From the NCBI GenBank assembly GCA_009792885.1, contig WMCF01000025.1:7565771-7629770 (forward strand): 64,000 nucleotides of DNA. Direction: 5' to 3'. The notes beneath the pieces were generated by a model. It did no database searches. It saw nothing but the letters and a program-made list of their open reading frames with translations, and was not told the origin of the DNA. The position numbers and the translations under genes were made by a program. Every line of letters starts with the position of its first letter. Within the stretch, counting starts at the first letter, position 1. This DNA comes from Eremophila alpestris peregrina. Taxonomy: Eukaryota; Chordata; Aves; Passeriformes; Alaudidae. Positions 27,601 through 39,600 of the stretch are shown piece by piece.

Positions 27601-30600
27601 TGTAAACTATAAACAACAATTTTCAGTTCTTTGCTTTCAAAGATGGAACAAAGTTTTTACTGAAATGATCATTGTTCTCTCACAGCTTCCAGTTCCTGAA
27701 TGTTGTGAGGAAAAAAATTGTGTAATTAGTGGGAGAAATTTTAAGGGTGGAAACAATAAGGATCTTTTTGCCAAGACTTTTATAGTTCATTCTTGGAGAT
27801 GGGGGTGAAAACCCAAATCCATCACATTATCAGGAAACTTGCATTCTATTGTTTTAAGTTTTTGTTTCTGAATACTGACTTTAAGATAGTTAGACTCCTT
27901 TAACATTGAGCCAAACTTAAACACACTGGAGTAATGAATTAATCTTAGGCAACTTCAGCTCTTAAGAAAGCATAGTGTCTTGGAAATGGAAAGCTCTGAA
28001 ATGGCAGGTGTTTTTAACTGAGAAGTTACCAGGTATGTTAAGCCTTGAGTTATTAATAGAATTGAAATAAACTCTTCTGGCCAGACCTAGTTAGTAAGTT
28101 GGCAAGTAAATATTCTCTTGATGATGGGGTCCTGGGTCTTTTTATAACAGGAGATGCATTTTGCAGAACAGTAAATGATTTTACTTTGTTTTCATCTTAT
28201 GTCAGGAAGAGAAATCTGGATTTCAGTTCTTCATCTTTCATAGGACTGCAGTGTTTCACTGTTTCTGTCTAGGCAAAAATTCACCAGTAACACTTGAGTT
28301 TCTAGGTATCTTCCATACTTCTTTTTTTCCAGCATTAAAGTAAACGAGAGTCCTCATGAGTAGTAGAAATCTTCCTGATTAAGAGCTTAGTATGCAGAAG
28401 GAAGTTGAAACTGGTTAAAGAGCATGTTTTAAAATGGAAATGTCCTGAGAAGCTAAACCTGCATCTGTTAGTCTTTCTTGGTTTCCAAAAGCATATCTTT
28501 AGGAGGTACTTTCCTTGCAGGATGAGGTACAGTCTTGTAGCTTTATTCTGACATTATCTGCTAAAATCAATTGAGGGACCTTACCCCTTTAGTGAACGTT
28601 TATCTTTTTTAATGTGACCTCTGTAGTCCTCACCCTAGCAGTGGCCAGAACTTTTGTCTTCCAGATGTGTACCTGATGTGTCCAAAGTGTTACCTCCATG
28701 TATTTTTTTTGTAGATCATCTGAATTTCTGTAGTGCTTCAAGTTTGCATGTTACACTTAAGAATCTGAACCAGAAGACCAAGAAAGATTTAATCCTTCAG
28801 TGTAGGCTGTGCTTATGTTCACATTGGGCTGAGTTTAATCTTTCAGTTTAATCTTTCAGTTTAAGAAGAGTAATGTTGTTCTTTACAGAACAATTTTGAT
28901 GCTCTTGAGAAATCACAATATCAACTCCATACAGTAATGCCATTGGCAATCCAGGATTGCCTTAGAAAAAAGATACAATCGGCCTGTATAAGTTGTGTTT
29001 TAGTAAATAACACTTGTGGCAAAAGAAGATACCTATTACAAAATTAAAATAAAGCAACACAAACTTCATTTGTGGTGAAATCTAATCTCAGGTAAATTAT
29101 GTGATTCTCTTTTCAATCTGCTACTCTTTTGAGCAAGTTCTTGTAGGTCTGAAGCCCCTTAGAAATCTCATTAATGAGAAGTGACCCATCTGGGTTAGGT
29201 ATGTGAACCTTCAAGGATCTAATTGTATGTAAGCAGAAGAGAGAGGAGAGATCCTTTGAGTGGAGACACTAAAACTGTTTTTTGGTCAGGTTTGTGAAGG
29301 CTGCATTGCAGTAGATTTGCACATTGGTTTGGCCAGACAATAAGATCCCTTTTTCCATCCCATCTGCTAGCTCATGGGTACTTGTGAGCATACTTAGAAC
29401 TTGTCTGTTCATTTCCCCTTCTTTTTGTTAGCTTTTTAATAATTTCATGACCGAAAGTGTCCAAGGAAACTCATCTTTGTGGAGACCTTAGCCTGTTCAC
29501 ACTGTGTTGATACTGTTGATTGGGCAAAGGAGAAAAATGCCATCTAATCCAGGCATTAACTAAGCTTAATTTTTGGTCAGTGCCACAGCATGTAGTTTCC
29601 CTCTATGATGAACATATTTATTAAAGAATATCTGATCTCATAAACAAGAACTTTTACACAGATTCTTTTTATGTGTATTTTGTGTCTCCATTGAATTAAT
29701 GATGCAGTTATCTGCTTCACAGAGGTATACTGTAACTTTTATCACTAGTTGAACTAATAGGAGAGCAGCTACTTTCTTTCTAGATCTTACTTTTTAGGAA
29801 ACACAACTTTATGCAGACCAATAAAAAGACTGGTTGTTCTAACAAATTGGTTTTATTGAGGACTCTTTCTACTGTGGGCATTCAGTTCAGCTGGGATGCA
29901 AGTTTTGCTTTGTAGTAGCTCATTGCTTAGGCTGCTCAGTATTCACAGTTGTCAGTCTCACTTATATAATCTTCCCCAAGAAAAGCTTTTAAACATTTTC
30001 TTGTTTCTGTTCTTGAGCAGCCTATTCTCTAACTGAAAAATCTGATTTAGAAAACAAGGCCATTTGAGGGCAACCAGTAGTGCTGGAGATCTGTTTAAAG
30101 TTTATGTGATTTAAGTGAAGAGTCTTTTCTTCCAGGCAATTAATCTTTAGAGACAGAGGAATAGAATACTTCAGTAATTACTTCAGCAGTAAATATCTGC
30201 ACTGACCTGAGCCAATAATGCCTTTTAATGTGGTAACTTCTAAACTTCTAATTGGCCAACCCCCATTTCTTGCTATATTTTGAACCTAACAGCTGGAAGT
30301 GGAAAAAGCACTAGTGGTTTGGGATAAAGAATAGATTTTTCCACTATTTCAAGTTCAGAATGCTTTGGAGTTAAGAATGTGGTAAAAAACAGCAGTGAAA
30401 TGTAGGGGAAATTACTTCTGCCATTATGTTATGGCTGAAAAATAAGTTTTACAAGACCTTTTGCCTTCAAAGTTGTTTCAAAAGGCTGTAGCTCACTTTC
30501 CATCTTTCTCAGCTTGGAAAAGAATTGATCATTTAACAGCTGAGGTAATCAGGTGTTTGCAGACATCAGTAATTCCTGTAAGCCCCTGAATCTGTGCTTG

Positions 30601-33600
30601 CCTCCTTGCTGTTAGGTGTTCCAGACACACAGTACTTCAGCATCACCAGTGTGTCTGCTTAGGATGCATCTGAGATTGCAGGTGATCAGGCTGAAAGGAG
30701 GAAGAACAGTAATCAGTGATATCAATTCCATTGCAGTAGCTTTTCTGTTATCCTGCATCCATCTTGCTTTCCCTGAAGAACCATCCCTCAGATTTCAGAT
30801 GGAAAGTGAGGGGAGCAGAACTCCCTGAGAGCAGTGTGACTGGTGTGTATATACTGGTCCTGACTGGCAGAGCATCAGCTTGTTCCTTGGTAGGTGGAGC
30901 CCTAACTTTGCTGTTGCTGGGTAGAGTGGGAGAAGATTGTAACAATTACGGTGGGTAACTTTGCCATATAAATCAGTACACTCCAGAACACTGTTCTGAG
31001 GACTGAATCTGTCACAACAACTAAAATTCTTGCCCTTCTATCACCCAGAGTGTTGCTGTTCTTGTTCTGTTTTTTCTCAGCTTTAGTTCTCATCTTCTAC
31101 TTTAAATTTGCTAGAGACATAACTTTGGCTTTAGATTTGTGCTGACTGGAACTGACCTGTGATTGCCATAGACCTTTTGACATTGTATTCTTAATGGAGG
31201 TTCAGTTAAACTTTTGCTAGATGTATAAAATAAGCATAGTGCTGGCTTTTATCTTATTATTTTTTTACTATTGAAAAAAATCATTATGTTTTACGGTATT
31301 CTCTTGAGTTGATATTTGGGTGCATTTTCACATGCATAGTCTGTGTATTCTGTACTTTCTGTAAAGTTGCTTTTCTTTTCCCCTTTTTCTCTGCCCAAAG
31401 GACTCAGATACACCACCTTGCCCAGCTCCTAATGTTTACCAGTTCAGTCTGCAAGCACCGACCCAGCTTATGGCCAGTTTAGCGCCCGCATTGCCCCTGC
31501 CAAGTGGTGCCCCCCCATCTGCGCCTGCGGGAGCCCTGATATTGGCCACCAGTAACCAGGTATGAGCCAGCAACTCTGTCACCAGCAGCAGTCACAGTGC
31601 AGGTGTGGCTCGTGTGTGCTGTGCTGCCAGGCTGACAGCCTCTGAGGTGAACCTGTATGAGCTTCATGTGGGCATAAAAACACTCACCTGCTGTGCCAGA
31701 GCTGTGGGGAGAGCAAAGGGTGGGAAGGGGTTGAGAGTGGAAGAGCCCCTCCACAGCACAGACACCTAGGAATAACTTAAAGCAGTCTCAGGTGTCTGAC
31801 TCCTTAAGTTGTATTTGAGAGTCCTGGTGCCCAGCTAGTGGGGTATTTGTAGATCTTTAGGCTGTTTAATTTCCACCACCATGTAGGTGCTGGAGCTGTA
31901 AGATAGTTTTTGAGTTTTAAGGAATAGTACTGACCTTTCTAGGCTTATTTAGTTGTCTTGATTTTGAATTATTATAACAGATTTGGTTACACTTTTAATA
32001 TTAAAATAGATTTTAAAGTTAGAGAACAGAAGATTAATTATGGGCATGTGCACAAGATTTTTTACCAAAAAATTAAATGTGTGCATAAATGTGCCGGGAC
32101 CTGAATGTATTTTGGCTAATGTATTCTTTCTGGCAAAACCTTTGGGCATCTTTCTGCAGGAAAACACTCCCTCAGTCTTGATAATTAGAGGTATTAGTCA
32201 AACGTGCCTCACACGAGGCTTAGCAAATTGTGGGTTGTAGCTTGGCAATGGTAACAAAACAGTGAGTTGGTTTCTTTGAAATTAAGTTCTGGTCAGGTTC
32301 TCCTCCTTCTTCTCCAAGTACTTCTAGCAGAGTTCTTGGGAATCAAGGACAAGGGTATTTTCAACTTAATGACTTTGCCTTTTAAAAATGTGATTCAGCA
32401 CTTGCTTCATGGATGTTCACTGCACACTCTCCCAGTTGTCCATATCTCTGTTCCTGGGGAGCCCAGACCTGGGCCCAGCACTCCATGTGTGACCTCACCT
32501 GTGCTGAGTAGAGGGGAAATGATCACTTCCCTTGACTTGCCTTTGCTTTTAAGCTTCTAACTGATTACGCAGATTCTTCCCCTACTGCTCAGTCCCACTG
32601 AGGCAATACCAGCTTATCTGCACAGGAAATGTGTTACTGAGAAGCTAATAGAATAATAGATTCTATTATAGTGTCTGCAATTGAGTATTCACTGGCTAGT
32701 GAATACAGTCCAGTCTGAAACATTTTTTAGAATTTTTTTAGAATAAAACACGAGTTATTTTAAGTTAATCTAAAATACAAACTTAGTGTGGATTATTCTT
32801 TCCTTAACAGCGTTTCTTTTCCAAAGAAATACCCTGGAGCTAGTTAGGAGGCATGCTGTTGTTAGTACAAAACAAATTGGCATTCATAGTGTTTGCCATA
32901 GTTGTGAAGAGGCAATGTGAGAATTTTGGATCTCTGCTAGAATTTTGAATCTTAGAAAACAACTCCTTTGTAGCACTTTTTCTGGCTTTCTGTTCCTTGG
33001 CTGTCCTTTCAAGTGATTGTTGGCTGTTCCGTTAGTAGTTTTATAGTACTTATATGTTTAAAAGCTGGAATGTTTCTGTGGCTTTGCTTAACAAAGATGT
33101 GCCTTTGAGAACCACACAAAGTCAGAAGAATTTGCTACCTATAGTTTAGAAATGGGATAATAGGCTATTTGCATTGAATTTACCAAAAGCTTATATTTTG
33201 TGAAGTAGAAGTGGGATTTTTGGATAAAGTTTATGATAGAGTAAGAAGTGGGAAATAAAATAATTTTACCCAGAATACTGTAAATATCTCCTTTCCACCT
33301 CCAACTTTCTGGAGCATGACTGTGCTAGGTTAGGCTGATGGCTTGTTTTTTTTTTGAGTTGATGAGACTCAGCTAGCTTATAACTCTTAATAGGCACATT
33401 CTGCCATCTTAGAGGAGTCTTGTCCTTATAGATTTGAACATGTGTGAGGCCTTCTTAAAAGCAAGTCCTCTTTCATATTCAGAAAATTTTGAAAGGGACT
33501 CATTTATCTGCATGGTGTCATCAGCTTTCTCCCTGGCAACTTTTTCCACCTCAGTTCAGCATGGAAAGCTGTACTTAGGTGTCAAGTACAACTCTCAAAA

Positions 33601-36600
33601 GCAGAAGGTGCCAAGAGCATTTAACTGTATTTTGAACAAATCACTGCCTTCTAGGCAAGTTTGCTGCTGTTAAAGCTTCCTGGTATTTTCATTTTTGAAA
33701 CATGTTTGATGTGATTACCAATTTTGTTTATGTACTGCATAATTAATTGGAGAATTTCCAGGTAGTTCAGGGACTGATTAAGCTGCTGGCACAGGTCTGT
33801 GTGCTTTTCAGGATCATCATCATCCATCATTTTTCCAAGGTAATCATTCTTCTACTCTGCTGACAGCAGTTTGAAAGCCTACTTGGGGGAGCAGAACAGT
33901 TTCTGAAGCAGTGCTGCCCATTAGAAATAAGCAGAAAAGCAGATGTTGACACACATGTCCAGATGAGTAGAGGGGGCAGAAATTGCTTGGTAACTTCGCA
34001 AGGAGAGAAGGGGACTACATTCCCTGTTGCTGCTTTGAGATAAGTCATACTGGATTGCTGTTTTCTAAGTTACCAAAATACAGACAGAAGAAACTTCCTT
34101 TCTCTTAGGTCAGAAGAACTCTTTAATTAACATCTAAGATGCTTTCTTTTTTCCCCAAAGGGTTCTGTTTTGATTCCAAAGTATCTAAAGCCAGTAAGCA
34201 CCATTCCCTCTGCTGCACTGGCTGGCTTCTAGTGTGTCTGAGAAAGTCTGCAGTAAAGATGAGTGGTGTCTGATTGGGAATATGCTCGTTGCTATGGAGA
34301 CAACTAGGAAATGAAACCTTAATGTCAGTGCTGGGATACCACAGTCCAAACTTGTAAAAGGACTTGCAGGAGTAGATTCTTTTTTCTCAGATTCTTTTGA
34401 GTTTGGCCAAATAAGGCAGAACATTTAAACTTATAAACTGCTTTTTTATACTGCATTACAGGCACTTCTGTGGCTGACATACTTTGTTTCAGAGTTTGCT
34501 TTTATCCAGACCAATTGTTAATGGTGTTGCTTTGTCTCATTAGTGCTGCAGATACTGCTGTGTCTCTGAGATGATTGCTGGAAGGTTAGCAGCATTGCTA
34601 ACAAAATTGGTCAGGGACTTGAGTCAAAATTTCTTTCAGATGAGTGCGAGCAGTTAAGTGTAGCTCACTTGGATGAAGGATAAGTTTGTAAGTGCACATT
34701 TGAATCCACGTCAATGTAGAAGTATGCTGAATTCCCTTTGTGTGTTGAGATACTTCAGTGTTTTCAGTGTGTCAGCTTCAATTCAGAAATTACCTGATTT
34801 GTTCAGTGGCATTTTTAAGCTGCTTAAGTACTGAAGGCTTCTTCACTCAACCAAATGACATTTCTGTTATTTTTTAATTGAGAATGCTCTCATCTGGGGT
34901 GGAATAATTTTTCAGTGTCCATGCGTTTTCATAGGAAGTAGGCTATGGTTGTCTACTTTGGAATCAGTTTTGATTCTAAATGTCAGACTCCTATTTTCTG
35001 TATGTGACAGAGCATTGTTTGGCTTTTAACACATTCAAAACTAAAGAGAATGTGATGTTTTATTTCCTTTCCTAAGGAAAGAAGAGAAGGAAAAGCCAGA
35101 TCTGAGTTTCAGATGTTGTTCAGCTGAGAACAGTACTAGAGATTTTTCATCTAGGTTGCCCTATATTTATATGGACAGTCTTTGTGTGGTGTTATCCTTC
35201 CATGTATGGAAACTGATTTAACCTGAGCAGACCGTGGATAGCCTAATCTGACTGCTTGCAACAGACTGTTGGATTAAGTGATCTCCAGAGGTTTCATATA
35301 AACAACCAGTCTAGATGTTTATAGGACTGTGTGAGATCCTCTGGCCGCGTTGGCGGTTGCTTCCTGAGTGCTTTTTGAGTTGAAGGAAAGACAAAGTCTA
35401 AATAGTAGTTTCTCAGAAACATAAACAAATCCACCATAAATAAAAGATTTATGGAAATGTAGAAATCATACCTTCCTTTTGTTAACATAGTACTCCCTTA
35501 TCTTCCAGTGTCATTGTAATCAGATTTTTGCTCACAAACTGAGATTGATTTGAATAATCGCATGTGTTTTGTCTGCAGACTTTTTCACATGTTCTGTATT
35601 GGTATCACCTCATCATTTGGAAAGGGTTTTTCTTACTGTAGTAAGTTTTTCTGTTCCAAACCAAAAGTGAGAATTCTCAGTGAGGTAAGATTTCTCTTTA
35701 AGGTCTGAAACTGTCAGCTGTGTGCTACAAAAGCTATTATCTCTTGTTCTCTGTAGTGACAAGTATGCAGATACACTTCATGGCCCATGTCACAACAGCA
35801 GCAAAGTTGTAGTGTGAGATCTGTCTTCTGGTAGCATTGTTTTGACTCTTGCCCCTCAGTTTTGAAACTTGGGTTTCAAATAGGGTATTTATTTTGTGTG
35901 TCATTCTACTTTCTTTACCATAATGTGGATCAGTATTTGCTGCAGGCTGACAATACTGTCTGCTGTCAGTCCCTCATTTTGGGGGCTAGGCCTTCTGCTC
36001 TCTCAAATACTACTTTTTCTTGGAGCTGCTCATACTAGTGTTGCCTAACCTGTTGTGAAAGGTGAAGAGAACCTTGACCTTTGTGTGGTAGCTCTCCCAG
36101 TAGTCTGTAATGAAGTGAAATAAGATATGAAATATTGAAATAATCTGCTCCCATGCAGCTTTAATTTTTCCAGTTCTCTTCTCTGGAAGGTAAGAAACAT
36201 CTAAAATTTTTCTTGCTTTTGGGCTCGTTTTAGTCCCCATGTTGGTTTATCATTTCTTTGCTGTTCTTATGGTTGGCTCCATAAATTTCCCTTTTTAATA
36301 ACAGGAGAAAAGAGTTTGGGCTCATTTTTTAAAATCTATTCAGTACTCAAGATTTTATCAGTTGTAGCTGAAAGTGGCCTGTAGGTCCCAAAAAGAGAAG
36401 TGTCTTTGCTTGCTTTGAGCCTTATTTCCCTAGATTGCCAGTTCTAAACAACTTTTGTAAGAATTTATTTTGGTTGGTCTCTACCTCAGCTTCGAATTCT
36501 AAACTACATAGAAATCTTACCAGGTTAAGAGTGCACTCAGGTAGCACATGCAAGTATCTTGCAGAATCCTGCTCACTAAAGGATTAGGTAGGTTGCCTAG

Positions 36601-39600
36601 TAATTGGCTTATTGCTTATGCAGCTGTGACTAAAATACTGGTTAGGTCATTGTCCATTATTTCTCTGCAAAACAATGAATCTACTTCATGAAGAAGAAGA
36701 ACAAGAGGTTAATTTTTTTAGTTTATTTACAGATGTTGTTATGCTCAGAAAGTCAGCGAGTGCTACAAGCTTAAAACAGAGAATTTGGAAATATTGCAAA
36801 CTTTCTGAAATATTTTGACAATGTATGATGGGTTATATAAGGGATACTTAAAATGTTAAAGGCTCATTAAGGTAGTGCTGAATACTCCTCTGGCATTTCA
36901 CATGAAATGGTTTTGAGGTGTGTGAATTTGATTACAAGTCTGATCAACTGCAGACTAGATTCAGTCATGGCCTTTAAGCCTGTACTCTAAACAACAAAAT
37001 AGTAAATATGTGATCTTTCAAAACTGTCTTATGCCTCTTCTAAGCTTTTCCTTGATCTCTGGAAGTACTTACCAATCTTTTTGGAGCACTGTATGTATGT
37101 AAAATTTCTTTTTAAGTTGAGCACAAATACTTTATTACTGACATTCTTGTCTTTTTTTTTCTCCCTACTTTCTCCTTGCTCTCAGACAAAAAAACCCAAA
37201 AAAACTAGTGAAAGACCAGAACAATTCAGAAGCCTGTTCATACTTCAGCTCTGTTATGTTTCTTGTGTTATTTCAAACTGTAGGGGATTGATTTTTGGCT
37301 ATAAATTTTTGTTTTGAATAATGGCAGTCTTTAGATGTCAGCAGCTTTGTACAGTAAATTTGCCAGTATTTAAGAATAGAAATTTGGTTTCCTTAGCAAA
37401 TAATTACTTGGTATTTCTATTGCAACCAGATTTGTTTTCTTTAGTTTTTCCTCCTATTTTTGTTTCCTGTTAAGTTGCGTGGGTTTTGTTTGCTTGCTTT
37501 TCTATTTTCTGTTGTGCTTTTCTTTTCCTGAAAACTTCTAAAACTTGGTATGTGATGCAGAATTTCACCTTACCCCCATCCCCTGCCTTGTCTTAAATGT
37601 GAATTCTTTTAGTTTACCCTCCGTATCTAGCAGATTATTCAGCTAAAAAACCAAACCAATTCTGTCATTAATTTCTTGAATCAATTGCCTTAAGATGGAA
37701 GAGATTGTTCTGTCTAAAGAGCTAGACCCAAAGAAGTTGAAACTTCTAAATCAAAGATTTTTCTGTTGTGTCACAGATGAAGGGCTTTCTTTTTGGATTA
37801 TCTGATCTCTCTAGACATCATCTGCTTACAGATATCATCTCTCAGTGATTGTGTGAGTCCTGAGCATGGGAATGTCCAGAAGCTTGTGCACAGGAGAAAG
37901 ATGTTTGATAAAGCCTCTTGAGTTTTCCAAGAACATGAAGTAAATTCCTTTTATTAAAGGTCCTGAAAGAAGCTAAGTGAATGATACAGGTCCCGTTTTA
38001 AACAATTAACTAATTGGAAAATAAGGAACAAAAAATTCAGTTTTTGTAAAAGATGGAGTTTACCAGGAAAGCCCTGCAGGAGTTTGTGCTGCCCAGTGTT
38101 TAAAAGGCAGTGGATGAAGCCTGGTGAAGTTTGCTGGTGGTGTGAAAGCACCTTAAGAGCTACCTGAGAAAGGATGCAGAAGGACCTTTCAAGGTGATGC
38201 TCCAAGAGGGAGAGAAATAATTTAAACTTTGTAGAGAGTGGTAGGCCCTGAGCAGACAGTTTCTTGTAAAGATGACATGGTGGTGTTCTTGCAGAACACC
38301 AGCAGTGAGTATAATTTTGCCATTTCTTTCCTCATCAGAAGAAAGTCAAAACACAAATGAAAGCAGAATAGGGAAAGATGTTAACAGTGATGAAACACAT
38401 GGAATTGCTTCTGTGAGAAGAAAGAATGATTGTTTAACCTCCGTGAGATGAGATATATGATCTAGGTCTGTGTTATCAGCAGTATATGAAAAAGTTGGAG
38501 AACAGAGTGACAAGAAATTATTTACTCCAGGAACCGATAGAACATCCTGTAGTAGGCTCAAATTAAATGTGATGCTTATTTAATCTGTGATATGCCATAG
38601 CACAGGATGCAGGATGCTAAAAGCTGATGGCTTCAAAAAAATGAACAAACAAGTAAACAAAATGTATTTGAGAACTGGTAAATATAAAGATACCATCTCT
38701 GACTGAAGGGGTCCCTGAGTCAACTTCGTTAAGCACCTCCCTCAGGTGATTTGTCATCAGACTTGATGGATTCAGATCTTGCTCCAATAGGTTGACAGTG
38801 TTTATCTTGATGGCCTAAAAGCAATGCAGAATGCTTCATCACAAGCTCCAGTTCACGTTCTGATTGGGTTATTAATCATTCTTTGAAAGTTTGTTTACCT
38901 TTTGAGCAAACAAGGGGTATGACATCTTTTAGGATACAGGTAGATGCACTTGTCATGCTTGCTGTGCTGCTTGTCTGATCTTGGGCTCACCTGCCATCCT
39001 GGTTTTTTTGGTGAATCCTCATTCATATTGAGGAAGAAGTTCCCAGATTTTTCACATTTTCAACTGAAGTGGATGGATTGGCTTCCTGGAAGTTTGGATG
39101 ATCTTTGATCAGTTTTGTTGTGGTTGTTCAGTTGCAGTGCTAAAGTTTGCCTTTCTTCAGCACATAGTTGAGGGTCACTATGATGACTGGCTCCTTTTAG
39201 TGTTTTACAGGGTAATTTTTAGTGTTTTGATGTCATTTCAAGTAAATGTTTATATATAATTGAGTCAGAAATCTACTTACTGAACTAGAAAACTGCACGA
39301 GAATGTGACATGGTGTGCTTGCTTGAAGGACTGCTTGCCAAAAATATAAAACATTCTCATTTGTTTTATTTTCTTGTTGTTTACTTTCTAAAACATCTAC
39401 TAGAAGCTATTTATGAAACATACATCAATAAATTATGTTTGGGAGGTAGTGTCTCTTAAGAATTAAAAATTCTCAGCTTGCATTTCCTTTTTCTGTTTGT
39501 CCTTGAATTGTTTTGCCACTGACAGTCTGAGAATATCACTTGATGTGTCTATCTTGGGAGTTTAGAAGTTGCATATTAAAAGTTGATTAGGTTGCTGTAG

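Larger units (their letters stand above)
20476..31400 (+). other. TENT4A intron, 10925 bp
   Basis: GTAAGC to CTCTGCCCAAAG. No CR1 copy or other family is recognised in it. Small structures: an AT-rich palindrome at 21287-21309, repeated TGATCAGCAG at 24478 and 24497, and a 13-bp tandem duplication at 28834-28859. An antisense open frame of 105 codons (26922-27239) has no recognisable homology. Confidence 0.7.

Noticed and set aside
33963..33980. AGAGGGGGCAGA as a second CTCF site
   Set aside because: Only the AGGGGGCAG core fits; the upstream half of the motif mismatches at three positions.
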